Positions 33,871 through 47,677 of a DNA stretch of 64,000 nt are shown piece by piece. The notes beneath the pieces were generated by a model, which saw only the letters and a program-made list of their open reading frames with translations, was not told where the DNA came from and ran no database searches. The DNA is from Eutrigla gurnardus. Lineage: Eukaryota > Chordata > Actinopteri > Perciformes > Triglidae. The stretch's first letter is position 1, and every line of letters begins with the position of its first letter. A program made the position numbers and the translations under genes. The DNA is taken from the NCBI GenBank assembly GCA_963514095.1, contig OY741266.1, forward strand, positions 5,044,522-5,108,521, written 5' to 3'.

Positions 33871-36800
33871 GTGGGTGACTATTCCTCAGCCTTCCTTGGT
33901 GTTTTGGTTTTGACTGAAGCCTCGTTCACATACGTCGTCACTCGCCCATCTCTGAGAGACAACTGTCAATGAATGTGAATGTGTTCTAGCGGAATGTGTC
34001 CAGGACAGGCGATGTGATGTGGTCGATCGGAGATAAAATAACTTTAACTTTCTGCGATGCGAGTGAAGCGAGTACCAATCACAATGTAGAATAGAGATGA
34101 TCGACAGTTGCCGTCAACAGAGAGTTCCACAGATAGTTGTCGCTTGAAGTCGCCGCCGGCGGCAGTGAGTTTTTTTTGCCAGCGAGTAGAATTCAGCGAG
34201 AAAGCGAGTGACGGGCGAGTAGCGACGTATGTGAATGGGGCTATACGCGCACGCACTGTCGAACTCGCCGGCTGGGGGGGGGGGGGGCAACCGTGAGTGG
34301 TGGCACTGGAGCCCTAGCAGTAGCTACCTCCTGTTGGGAAGATACTTTTATTCTTTTGCTTTTTTTCGCGTGCTTTCTTCATACCACCGCTGATGCGGGG
34401 AGAGACCGGGAGAGACCGGAGAGACAGTAGAGAAGCGCAGGTCCGGCAAGGTGGGCGAAACCAAATCTCAGAGCGGGAGGGGGCACAGACAAACGTCACT
34501 ATTTTTTACTGCAACGGCTGTCACAGCGGCGGCAGCGCCGGTCTACTGATCTGATCGCCCAGGGCCAACCTCTGTCGTCATCCCGGGGGAGAAAAACGAG
34601 CCAAGTAACTTATCCGCACGCTTTTAGAGGTTTGCCGCTGGCTGGTTAAATTCTTTTTATTAGATTAATGTTGGTCTCATTGATGAAATCTAACAACTGT
34701 GGCAGTCGCATTAGTTTGTCTGAATGAAAAGTGTGCAGGGCTGCCTTTGGGCTGATGTTATCAATCGCTCTGGCTACGTTGTCCCGGTCCGAGGTGCCTG
34801 GAAACTTAAGGCCCGCCCTACTCTGCTCTGATTGGCTAGACCTTGGTTACCTTGAGTACCATTGGTAGTTGTAACTATCACTTTAAACGACTGGTTACAG
34901 TTAAAAAAAAAAAAAAAAAAAAAACACTTCACCAAAATATTGCTACGCCGGATTTCCGGCACCGTGCCGGAGGTCTTCAAGCCCTGAGTCATGTTCTCTG
35001 TGTTGTTCTCCGTTGTGATGACTCAGAGATGGTGCTTCTTGGAGACTATATGAAGCCGTTCGTGTGTTGCATTATGACGTGATGATGTATGTACAAGAGG
35101 TAACCATGCTCAGGCCCAATGGAAGTGCAGGCCAGCAGGGGGACTAGAGAGGGGGGCAAAGTGTGGGGAAACTGGGCCTAGTGGGAGTGCACCCGAAATC
35201 AAGTAAACCAAACCAGTAAGCATACCAGTGTTCACAGCAGGAGCATCCGTGTCTTTGTCCCTCTCATCCTTTATCTTCTCCAGTTCCTCGGTTTGGTCCG
35301 ACACCACCTCCTCCTTCTTAGGCTCACTGTGGTTGACAGCATTGTCCTCTTTCTCCTGTTTGTCCCTCTCAGAAGTCTCTACTCCTGTTGCTGGGCCGTT
35401 TGAGGAGGAGTCAGCTGGGGCAGCAGCAGGAGAGGAAGGGGCAGCAGCAGGAGCTGAAGGGGCAGGAGCTGAAGGGGCAGGAGCTGAAGGGGCAGGAGCT
35501 GAAGGGGCAGCTGCAGGAGCTGAAGGGGCAGGAGCTGAAGGGGCAGGAGCTGAAGGGGCAGCTGCAGGAGCTGAAGGGGCAGGCGCTGAAGGGGCAGGCG
35601 CTGAAGGGGCAGCGGCAGGCGCTGAAGGGGCAGCAGCAGGAGAGGAAGGGGCAGCAGCAGGAGAGGAAGGGGCAGCAGCAGGAGCTGAAGGGGCAGCAGC
35701 AGGAGAGGAAGGGGCAGCAGCAGGAAGCGGGTTCAGCACGGTGGTGGAGTCCTGATCGGCTTGCAGTGTAGCTTCTAAAGAATAATGACACACTTCAGGC
35801 CATAATCAATTTCACAATCTTATAACTTTAAATAAAAAAAATATCTAAGATGGTGTTTCCTTCACTTCATTATTACATTCACTTTGTAAAATGTAGCATT
35901 TGGTAAGAAACTTGAATGAATACAATTTGAAGGGAATGTTTTCACAGCAATGTAAAATAGAAATTAGAGAGGGAATTATGACCTCTACACTACAAATGAA
36001 AACCTTTTTTTTTTTTTGTCAATGAAATACAATCATTTATTTCCTCATCATTTGAATTGTGTTGACTACATTGACTGCGGGGCAGTTAAAATTATTAACA
36101 AAAACAGTTATCTGTATTGAATGATATGTTTCATTGACAATCGGCAAAAAACGTGATCAGGGCATCTCTAAGTGATATTTGCTCATCTGATCTGGGACTC
36201 TTATTATATTGTTATTCATCCCCATGCATGCTGCTCCGGGTCACCGCAGTGACCGGCTCTCCCAGCACAGTCCTGCTTAGAATGGAGCTAGCAGCTAACT
36301 TTCAAGGATGTTGGATTGACTTACATCATGAGAATTTCAAGGTCAACTCATGGAAAAATATTATTGGTCAAAGGTTATTAACGCTATCATGTGTTCAAAT
36401 GTAATCTTATAAAATGTCGTTTTTGGTAAGAAATTTGAATGAATAATGTTTTTTGAAGATGTTTTCACAGCAATATATAACAGATATAAGAGGTAATTGT
36501 TGCCCGTTTAACACAAGCTGTACAGTAGTTTGAAGCAGCTGTATATAGTTAAAACTAATACCAAGATTTGATTAATCAAAGATTCACATTTTTGAAGGTT
36601 TACTTGACTTCACAATGGTTCAAATTAGTTTTCTGGATTGTTGTGAAAAAGTTATTCTAGGTTATATCATAGTTCTTTGCAGCTCAGAAAATAAGAATAT
36701 AAAATGAAGACAACCATTGCATCTCTCTAGATATTCGTTGAGTGGGATTGTACCTGTTTCAGGTGTGATCTCGGTCTCAGGTGTTTCTGGTTGACACGTT

Positions 36801-39800
36801 GTCACGGCTGCTTGGCCGGGTGAAGAGTCACCTTGTGAAGCCTCTGAGAGGGACGCTGCAGCCATGACTTTGAAATCCGATGACACTAAAACAGCCGAAG
36901 TCTCGACTGGAGGCACAGGTTCAGACTCTGATACATGCTCATCAGTGGTTGCTGTGGAGTCCACCGTGGTTTCTGTGGTAACCTCCATGGGCGTGTCCTA
37001 CAAACGGGAAGCAGGAAGGGGTCGACGATGTTATTACATTGTGGAGATTTAAATCTCAGTCACACCAATAAGCAGGCAGAGAAGAAGTATTACGTGTACC
37101 AAAGGAGTGTCGTCCTCTCCCTCGGTGGTTTCCATAGGAACAGAGGCGGAAGGAGAGGAAGGAAGGTCGGTCACATCTCCAACTTCATCTACCGTCACAA
37201 AGTCATTCATGTTGAACGGAAAGTCTTCAGACTCCTCGTCCTCCACCTGAGTCCATGACACGACAAAACGATAGAAGTTAGGATGAGAATAAAAATCCAG
37301 GATGTCAGTTTCGGTTTATTTGATAGAGCGACACCCGTTTAATGACCAGCTAACCCATTCATTTTTAAGCAGAGAAGCATTACCTCAGTGAGTTTTGCCG
37401 CTGCATTCTGAATCGTTCTATCCGTCCAGTTAGTCTTTTTATATTTTTTCATGTTTTCACTGATGTTAATTAGCACATTTTGATCTGGTTACAGGTGCAG
37501 CTTTCGAATATCAGCTGGCCTCCGTTTGTTTAAAGTAGTTTGACTGGTGGTCTCTCTAAAGGCTGATCAGAAGAGCTGTCTGCTTTCATGCTCTTTAATT
37601 GGCTCTGAGAGCGACAATGCTGGACACACAAATGTTCTACGGCGGTGGGTGTGTGTGCCAAACAGCTGGAAGCACACGCACACACGGGGGCGCTGTTCAC
37701 GGGTTCGGCAATGTCCAAAACGTTGTCTACATTCAACACTTTGTGCCTCCTCACCGTTTTGGGCTCCACTTCTGGGTTGCTGAGCGGCTCATCTCTCCAG
37801 GAGCTCTGCTTGTATCCCTCGGACCTGGAATAAGTGTACGGTCTCTTCCTCTCCCTCCTCTCTCTTTCCCTCCTCTCCTCCTCCCTCCTCTCCCTCTCCC
37901 TCCTGGTTCTTTCAATCCTCTCCCTTTCCCGCTTGCTCCTCTCCTCCTTCTCCCAGGCCCTCCTCTCTCTCTCCCTCGCCTCCTTCTCCTTTCTTGCCTC
38001 CTTCTCTTTTCGCTCCCTCTCCTTCTTCACCTCCTCCTCTGTGTGATTCTTGGCTGGCTCTTTCTTCTCTTTTACTGCTTTGTCAGCCTGCTCCGTCTCT
38101 ATTTGTGTTTCCCCCTTGTCTCCACAGGCGGACGCTGCTGTATTGTTAGGATGGCTGACGCTTCTTGTTCGACATTCCACAAGCAGCGCGTTCACCATCT
38201 CCTGAGTCACCTGTTGAAACAGGGATCAAACTGTCACAACTCAGAAATAATTACCAAGTTGGAGGTTTCGGATCCGAGCTGCAACGACACAAGCAGAGTT
38301 TGTGGATGTTTTACCTTAGGGAGCTCCGGCACGGCCGACTCCAGGGAAGCTGCTTTGATACCAGAGTCGGGCGGCTTCGTCTCTTCACCAGCAGGACTCT
38401 TATCATTACCTGCTGTGGATTCATTGACAGCTTTCTCCTCTTCCGCCGTCTCCACAACAGTTTCAACAGTCGATATTTCCCTCGCGTCTGTCTCCATGTC
38501 TGCTGCTGGTTCGGTGTCTGGTGCAGCCAGAGAGTCAACAGGAAGCTCGTCTGTTTGGACATCGTCGTCTTTGCTCACGTCTTCACCAACTGTCTTGTCG
38601 GTGCTCGTCATCTTCTCATCCGTCCCATCAACTTCTTTTTCAATCCCCTCGAGTGGAGATTCAGTATTCTCCTTATGTGCTGACTCTGCAGTGTCTGCAG
38701 CTGCTGCTTGGCTGGTTTTGCCATTCGCAAGTGTATCCTACGATCAGAGACAAGGAGGGATTTATTGATCAAGTATCAATCCCATGCATTCCGGTGTTTG
38801 ATATGAATTCAAGCTGCAGGAATGTATGCCATTAGTTGAACATTTTTTTTTTGTCTAAATGGATGTCCCATAATTTAAGATAACCACTGGATATCACAAA
38901 TCAAAGTTCCCAACCTCGGACGCTTCTATCTTTGTCGTGATGACTTTGGTCTGTGTGTTGGCTTTGGGGTCAGCCTTGCGAGAGAAGAACAGCGGGTTGT
39001 TGTGGATGATGCATGGAAACATCTGGAAGCGTTTGTAAACGGACAAGGCCATAGCTGCAGTCGCCATCTCACAAATAACCTGAGCAGGAAGAGACATGAA
39101 GCACATTTGATGACTGTCGGCATAATCCGTGATATTAAACTGTCAACTCGGACCAAGAAGGTCCAGGAGATGCTGGATCAGCACGTTTGCAGCTGCACAG
39201 ACAAACCGCCCTCACCATATTGTTGAGCACGAGGGTCTTGATGACGGTACCAAAGCGTCGCACCAATTTCTGGACCTCAGAGGGGCCGGACGGTGTGCTG
39301 GGAACATTATTGATCACCACCAGGGAGCTCCAGCCAACTGGAACAGAACTCTCCTGCAGGATGCAAAGAAACAGCCTGTCAGTAGTCAGCCAGTGGGAAA
39401 TGACTCGTCCATCAACAGTTTATGTAACAGTTCACAGTATACAGACCATTCAAGTTAGCTCCATCAAACCCTGCAACTTGATAACTACGGAAAATGTTGT
39501 TTCATTTGTAAATTCACTGATTGCCTATCTTCATACTTTAAGTATAGAATCTTTTAGAATTGGTAAACAATGATGACGTACGTTAGTGTGCACACACAGT
39601 TTGTCAATCTGTGCAATCTAAACTGATGTATAGAAATATTTGGTGGAGAAAGCTAGCGTGCAACGTTACAAAGACACTCGGTCATCTGTGGTCCAGAATG
39701 TCAGGTTCGACTTCATTGAGTTTTAAAATGGGCGCTAGAAAACAGTCCAGTGGTATCCACACGTTTAAGAGACACTTTCTGTGTTTGTAAACAGCGATGA

Positions 39801-42800
39801 TATATTTTGTGGGCGGGGCCAAACTGGTGTCAGAAAGTGACAGTTCTGTAGTAGCGATGTGAGCGCGATAATCACAAAGAGTATGGATCATCTGGATCTT
39901 CTCCGATTACTGGACTGGTTTTCCAGCAGACGACGGACTGTCTGACATTACTAAGATAACAATGATCAATGTGGTGAGTTCACTGATTTAATTCTAATAA
40001 ACCGATACAAATGACATCGTAGTAACGACATATTGACAACGATTAGTAAAAAATCTGAAGTCATGGTTTGTTAAGTCTGTCGGCAAGACGACAAGCTCAC
40101 AGCTTTTCAAATACTTTGGATGGATCAGAGCTAGGCTACGCTAACATTGTAGCTGCTCCATAAACACTTAGAATATTTCATCATTTGGACATCCTATAGC
40201 ACAACAAGATCCCCTTTCAACTTGTTTGGGCTGTTTTTCTGCCACCACAATGCACACGCTACTGCTGTGACATGAATCCACTCCAAATCGGTGTATAGCT
40301 TTCAGCCAGAGATACATAATGCTGGTGTTTGAGTTTAATCAGTGAACGTGTTCATTGGTGACGGGAATCCTCATAAAAGCCTTTCATCTATTTTAAACCC
40401 ACCTGTGTTTCATATCTATGCCAAACATTTACTGAAGTTACTAGGAGCTGAACGTGCCCAGTCAACAATGTAACAAGCAGACATTTAGATGCTGCTACAA
40501 GTTTTCATTGAATGTTTCAAGCTTCTAACTGGTCTGGATGGCTGGAGCAACACAAGAAGGGTCAAAGAAAAAATAGTTCTCAAAAAGATACCAAAAAGAC
40601 CACTACAGTGCTGCCGAGAAGATGTGGCTTCATCAAAAAACCCCAGCACACTGCATGTGTTTCACAGAAGTCATGAAAACTGTTTACGTTTTTAATGCGA
40701 TAACTGTGTAGAAATCTACTGTGGGATTGCCGAACATACACGCAATTTAAAATGATTAATTACCCGACCAAGGTGAAGGGACTACAGACAAAAAACTGCC
40801 TTAAAGTTTGACTCAGTTACAGCAAAGTTTATGTTCACCGAGTTAAATCTAGAAACCAGGAATTACAAGAAATTGGACAGAGAAGTTTACTGGTGGAAAT
40901 ACTCACCAATGGGTCCACTGATCCCATCAGAAGATTGTAGAGAGCCACCTGTGTACAGAGGTTTTAAGCATTAATCTCAGTTAATGCTGGACAACAGTGA
41001 GATAACGGACAAAGAAGATAAAACAGCAACAAAGGAGAGAAGATGATGAAAATCCAGTGAAGGACAGCTGGTCAGTGGAGAGAGCCTACCGGTGTGCTGA
41101 GACCAACATGCTGTTTGACGTGAGTCGTCTTCAGCTCAGAGTCTTGAATCTTTGCAGGGATGAGGGCATGGACTTTCTCCATCTCTTGAGCCATCTCCGT
41201 GTCTGGCATCGACACAAGTACCTAACATACAAAAATAATGTTTCATTAATGTGCTGGAGGCACAACAACGTTATGTTATTCAACAATATCCATTCACAGG
41301 AAATGGTCATCCTAAGACAAGAGCTCTATTGGCCACGTTTCATGCTGTCCAGGTGGAGATAGTGGAAACAGCACTCATGCCAGTTAAATGTTGATGCAGC
41401 AAATGTGTTTCCAAAATCCATTTATCGCATCAAGACTTTTTTTTCGACAAAGGCAAAAACCATCTCAAGAGAGAGGAAATTGTTCTTTTGTTCCTGCAAT
41501 AGGAAGTGTTTATGGAACTTTGAGGTTTCCTTTCAGATTTTCTATTTCAAAACGTAACTCATAAAAACATGCAAATGGAAAAAATGTGGGTCATTCCAAG
41601 GCAACTCATCTAGGGATCTCCAGGTCACCCCCACCATGCAAAATATTATATTAGACCCTAAAAAAAAATGTGCAAAAAACTTTTTTTTTTTTTAAATATG
41701 CAGATATTTACTTTATTGTACCCATATTTTTCAATTAAGGCATCAGAAAGGACCTAAAATAAGGTGAAACATATTCATCAAGAAAATATGGAATAACTCA
41801 CAATTTTTCCTCATAACACAGACATTATAGGCTCATTTATTTATTCACGTGTATATTTTGCCAGGATAACACAGTTCTTAAATCTTTTCCAAGTCATCAA
41901 CTGTGTTATCCTGGCAAAAATATACATGTTACTAGATAATGGGCATATCACTACTGTGCAGTGGTGGACAGTAACGGAGTAAATTTACTTAAGTACTGTA
42001 CTTAAGTACATATCCAGAAGATTTGTACTTTACTTGAGTATTAGATTTCTTTGGTACTTATTACTCTTACTTGAATACATTTCCAAGACAAATACTTTTA
42101 CTCGAGTTCATTTCTAGAAAGGCTGAAAAGTACTTGTTACTTTCAGGTCTGTTTTTTTTTCTCTTTCTTTTTTTTTTTTTTTTTTAAGTACTATTGGACA
42201 CAAGCTGTGTTTGTCAAAGAAGGAAACCTATCACAGTGCAGGCTCTCCACTGGGATCTACGTAAAAGCGGAAATACGTAATGCCTCCCCAGTGGCGCCGC
42301 CAGCCGGAATCCTGTACGCACTGTGCGTACTTCTTTTGAAGGTGGGCTAGATATTTAAATTTCAGCGGGTGACACCAAACAACGTCTGCCCAAGCAAGTC
42401 AGAGCTTTTCTTTCTCTCACACAGTGACCTGGAGAGACGCAGCCGCATTTGAGAGGACGATCGCGCGTGTGTGCGCAATAGCGCATAACGTGTGTTGGCC
42501 TCTCTCCACTACACAATACAGCTCGGCTCTAGTCTCGTCACCTCTCTGCTGCTGAGCACTGTGGGCCGAGCCGATGCATGTCTCTCTCCCCGGGCCGGGA
42601 GAGTTATCATACCGTACTGTGTGTGTGTGTCCAAGCGTGTGTGTGCGTGCGTGAAGTTCTCACAAGCGTGTGCTTGTGTTTAGGGCAGGGATGGAGGGCA
42701 CACAAAAAATATTTGCACCGGGGCCTTTCACCATGATATACGCTACTGATTTCACTGATACTGAAAACATTCGATTTTGTCTTAAAAAAGTATTTTTCCA

Positions 42801-45800
42801 TTTGTTTGCGTACATTGAAATTGAATCCTGGCGGCGCCGCTGTCCCTCCCCATAAGGATACATGGGGAGACAGAGTTTGTTGTGCTCCTATATTGTCCTT
42901 CCTGTAAAGACAAGTGACTTCAACATTGAGTTATTGGAAGCAGAGATGTAGTTTTTTGTAAAACAGTGATTCTCAACCAGTGGTGTGGGGACAACATTGG
43001 TCTTTGAGGGGGTTCCAGTTCCCAATGATAGAGAGTTGGACGATGCGGGTTCATTTGGTTACAATTTCAATGATTGTTAATAAACATCTGCATCATCTGT
43101 TGTAGTCCTGTGATCCCATTCATTTTATTTGAAATTTACTCTTACTTTTATTTAAAGTAAATTTAAAAGCATGTACTTTTGGATACTTAAGTACCTTTAA
43201 AAGCAAGTACTTTTTTACTCTTACTCAAGTACCATGTCTACTGAGCTACTTTTACTTGTAACGGAGTAAATTTTGACCAGTAGTATTTGTACTCTTACCC
43301 AAGTACTGGGATCGAGTACTATGTCCATCTCTGCTACTGTGTTATGAGGAAAACATTCTGAGCTGTGTCCTACAGTTTCACCTTATTTGAGCTTGTTTTG
43401 GCCAAAAAGCCATTTTTAGCTTCCTACAGAGCGTTAAATAAGCATCCCCGAGGCTAACTGATGCCTTAATTGAAGCTTTTGGATGCCATTCAATAGCTAT
43501 TTGCAATATTAGCTTCCTAGATCAATCCATTATAAAATTATGCCTTCCTGAATTTGGAAAAAACATAATTTTTTCGCACAATGTTCTAGCAAATTCTGAG
43601 AAGTGACATGGGGAGGTTCCTGAAATTCTGGTGAGTTGGTGTGGAATGACCCATGTACTCAGGACTTGCATTAGCTACTTCTATAACGGCTGTCCAGTCG
43701 GGTTTGTCCTCTCCAAACAACAGTAAAAGATTTAGATCTGACGGCTTGGACCAACCTTTCCGATTTCTTTTGCCTGGATGATGTCAGAGGGATTACCGAA
43801 GGGCTCGACCATCTTAATGATGTCACTCTCGGACCAGTCGCTCTCAGGAAATCCTGTGAGCAACACCATGCCTTTCTGTAGGACACATTGTATTGAGATA
43901 TAAATATAATGTAGCATAATTATGAAATTCAATTAATCAAACATGAGGCCCATGATTTGGTTGAGAACACATCATTTTCACAACGATGTTTAGTATATGA
44001 ATACATCATGTACCTCATTGGGAGTCTTCTGGTCAGCCTCGGCTCCTGCAGTAGGGAGGTGGAAGTGGAGGAGGTTGGGCAAAATTCAAACAGAGCAACA
44101 CTTAGTGTATTTTCAACAACACAAGCACAAGTCAAAAGACATATGCTGTGGAGCCGCCAATCTCTGGGCCCAACACACAACCACATTTTATAGATTATTT
44201 CTGTTTGAGCTTACATTGGGTTTTCTTGAGGAAAATATTATACATTTAAGACATAGTTATTATATGTTGATATACTGAGCTTTTCTTGACGATTAGGATG
44301 TATCAGCACAGACTTATTTCATCGGTGGGTATAGCACAGTTTCCTGTTTTCCTACCTTTGTCTTCCCCAGCAGCGCTGCTGTCCGGTCCTGGAGCAGGTT
44401 TGCTGTAAACACACACACAGAAGGAGCAGTTTAGAAACTGGCAGGCTGAGTGAGCAGCATATCGAGTTAAAGTAGGAACATTCAAATGACAACAATGTCT
44501 GTGACAAACCTGTTTTTAGCAGCAGGAGACAGTCCCGCTTCAGACTTCTAAAACAAATAAATAAAATGTATTTACTCCAAACAATTAAAAGAAAAAGCTG
44601 AATTTGGTGTTTCAAATAGATCCTAAATTAACATCTACTTCTTCTTAAACCTCTAACACAAAATAAAAAACACATTGTGCTTTTTACAGTGGAGCCTTCA
44701 TGTATTTATGTATCAAAGGGTTTAAATAGAATAAGCTATCAATATAATTGGTCTGTATTTTCCACCTTGGCGATTGAAGCAGCGATTTGTTGCTCTCTGA
44801 TGGAGAGGTTTGTGGAGTTCGCCAGAGCCTGGGCGTCTTCAGACTTCACCATGCAGACAGACGCCTGCAACACAGAAACAGAAACGTTCATCTTCTCATA
44901 TCCATGGCGACTGTTTTTCAGAGTGATGTCTTTTAATTTGAGCTGCATTTCTATTGAAAATGTAGATGTGGCTAATTTTGCTACAACAAAAAAGAAAAAT
45001 ATAATTAAAAAAAAAATGTCATTGTATTCCCATTGATTGCACATTGTTTCTTGTTTTGCAGTGTGCTTACTACATGAAGTAAATAAAAAAAGATTGTGAC
45101 TAAACTTCAGTGATTAGTGCTATTTGTATTATTACCACATTACATAAGCATATCAGCTTTAAGTCATGAATAAATTAACAATTCATCTTTTGAGTTGTGT
45201 TGTACAGGGTTATTTTGTCCCTTCCCTTTCCCTAACCAAAAGTCAAATTTCTTGCAAAACTCATTAATAATGATGCCCTTTGTACCTTTTGTCCCTCGCC
45301 CTTCTCCCTCTCTTCCTCTGAGCATGGCATGAGGATCACGTTGTTGATCTTGCCGAAGGACCCCACCAAGTCGGTAACTTCCTGCTCGGAGGCATCCTTT
45401 GGGATGCCCGTCAGATAAACCAGACGATCTGCGACTGCCAAGTCCTGGGAGGCAGGATTCACGATCTTCCTCTTCTTTTTGGCTGCTGGAGGCTTAGCAG
45501 ACTAGAAACAGCAGCAAAGCATTTAAGATTAGTTTTAGGAGAAATCACGTTTACAACAACCCAAAGCAAACAAATGCAAGATTTTAATACTAAACCGTGA
45601 ATTTGTATTCACATCGACGTTGTGGCTACAGAAAAAAACCTGCTAACGTTGTAAAAGTGGAATAATTCAATACAAACTTGCTAAGCCACAAGAACAAATG
45701 TTTTTCAAGTATTGTGCCTGAAAACAGCATCTAGCATTCGTCATCTTCATTATATAAATAACAAATACTCACACAAACCTGAAATGTGTAAGCTAGTGTA

Positions 45801-47626
45801 GTGTGCTCATTTCAAACACTGTGTGGGGAACACTATGATATCAAGTCGTTAACGGCTGAACTCAGAGCAAAGGACTCAATCTCACTCACTCAGCAAACAA
45901 AGTAGTGAGTCATGTGACACCATCAGTGTTTCCTCAGGTGTGATCAGAGGGAGGTTTAAGTTGTTAAATGTTCCTCATGTAGTCTGTAATGTTACTCCTC
46001 CACTGATTGTCCTAACCTCAGCTCAGTGAGTCGGTTTACTTTATATAGATGGGGCCGCCGCTCTGACCATCCTGTCAGTCATTTGAATAGGAATGCCCCG
46101 TCCACTCCTATTTTATTTCTATGGTTCTACCCGTCCTTCTCATCGACACAATAATCTGTGAAGAAGTGTCAGCAGCATTGCCACTTGCCATCTTAGTCAC
46201 CTTGCCCCCCGGCTTCGTCCCGCTCTTGACGGTTTTGGTGGAGGACTGTAACGGCCCATGTCTGGAGCTATGAGTCGCCTTAGAAAAGGATGGATGCCGG
46301 CTGGTGCCAGTGAAGACCTTCGTTAAATCATCATATGGACGCTTCACACCACCGCGAGAGGAACCTCCTGGAGACACCACGTGAATCATCGGGAGGACAG
46401 CGGAGCAAAAAGAAATGGTGGAACAGATGTTCACAAAGAGAACAATTCAATTAGGTCTTACAAGTCTTTACAATTATATGAAAAACAGACAACCAATTGC
46501 TGTTCTTAGGACAGCAAATGAAGAGGGGCGGGTTTAGAAGGGGGTTCACTACACTAGATATTCTCCCTGATCTGACTCAGCTATTAGAAAGTGCAGCGCC
46601 ATCATTCCTACATGATAAAGGGCTCACATAAATTAGAGATGCACCAATTGCAATTTTCTTGGCTGATTATGATTCTTTGATTTTCATTCTAACAACTATA
46701 ATTATCCATCAGCTAAAAAGCAGCACATTTCCATCAGCAGCTGATCATTCATTACATCTCAAATATCTGTTAAGCAAGAAGGTTGTACAAACGCTCTTCA
46801 AGAATGTGCTTTAAGAAACAACACCACTGTTTTTGCATCTAGGGTACCTTCAGTAACAAGGCTTATATTAAATGACGTATTGGAAGTAGATTAGATACAA
46901 TAAAGCCAACATCAAGACATCTCTAAATCTACTGAATAGTCCTTTAGCACTTTTGCGAATCAGCTGAAAAACTTGTATTATTCTCATCCTCTTTAAGTCG
47001 TCTTCTACCTGCTACTCTCTAGCATGCGGTCTACCTGCGTAGGGTTGGTGACGAGGATGACTGTGAGGAAGGTAAGGCCCTGTGTGTGGCCGATGGAGAT
47101 GGGGGCCCTCCCTGTGTTTGCTGTGAACCGGACTTGGTGTAGGAGAACCGGAGAGGGATCGAGACAAAGAATGGGAGGGAGAGCCATCCTTGGGATCCCA
47201 CAAAGCCCGGCTGCCGTATCGTCCGCTGCGACTGGATGAAAGGTAACACTCATGAACAGACGGGAAGGAAAAGTCGTAGTCCAATTGTGTTTTAACAGGA
47301 GAAAGTTTGATATTTATATTTTAAGTTGTAAGACCTAGATATTAACTATTTTCTCCACTATAAAACCATGTAATCTAATTTTGCACAAGATATCTTCAAT
47401 AATAATTCGGACAATTTTAAACAAACCAACAAAACAGCCATATCTGTGATTGGTTGTTTATGCCCAGTCAAGTTATTTAAAGTATTTTGGATGTGCAAAC
47501 TAACAGCACTGACTCCCCAAGGCTGCTGGTCACAGCTAAAAACACATTATTGGAAACATAACAACAAGAGTCCACTGACCTTGGTAGATTTGGTTTCCAG
47601 GCCGGGTACCTTCAGGACGGACACAC

Positions 47627-47677
<51 letters not shown>

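Larger units (their letters stand above)
41587..43653. mobile_element. Outer TIR element of a three-layer nest
   Basis: TGGGTCATTCCA at 41587 and its complement at 43642-43653. Further matching inverted blocks lie inward (CAATTAAGGCATCA, AATAAGGTGAAAC, TCCTCATAACAC on the left; complements on the right near 43.34-43.47 kb). A complete hAT element is inserted in it at 41959-43333. No coding content of its own. In the intron that splits znf638 RRM2. Confidence 0.75.

Noticed and set aside
35228..35771. Plus-strand frames of 175 and 127 codons and a second minus frame of 126 codons
   Set aside because: By-products of the 15-bp coding repeat in znf638; repeats whose unit is a multiple of three stay open in several frames.
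37599..38768. 389-codon plus-strand open frame
   Set aside because: It is antisense to three znf638 exons and their introns. The E/K/R-rich helix region gives Leu/Pro/Ser-rich antisense without stops. No domain, and the minus-strand exons have matched splice phases.
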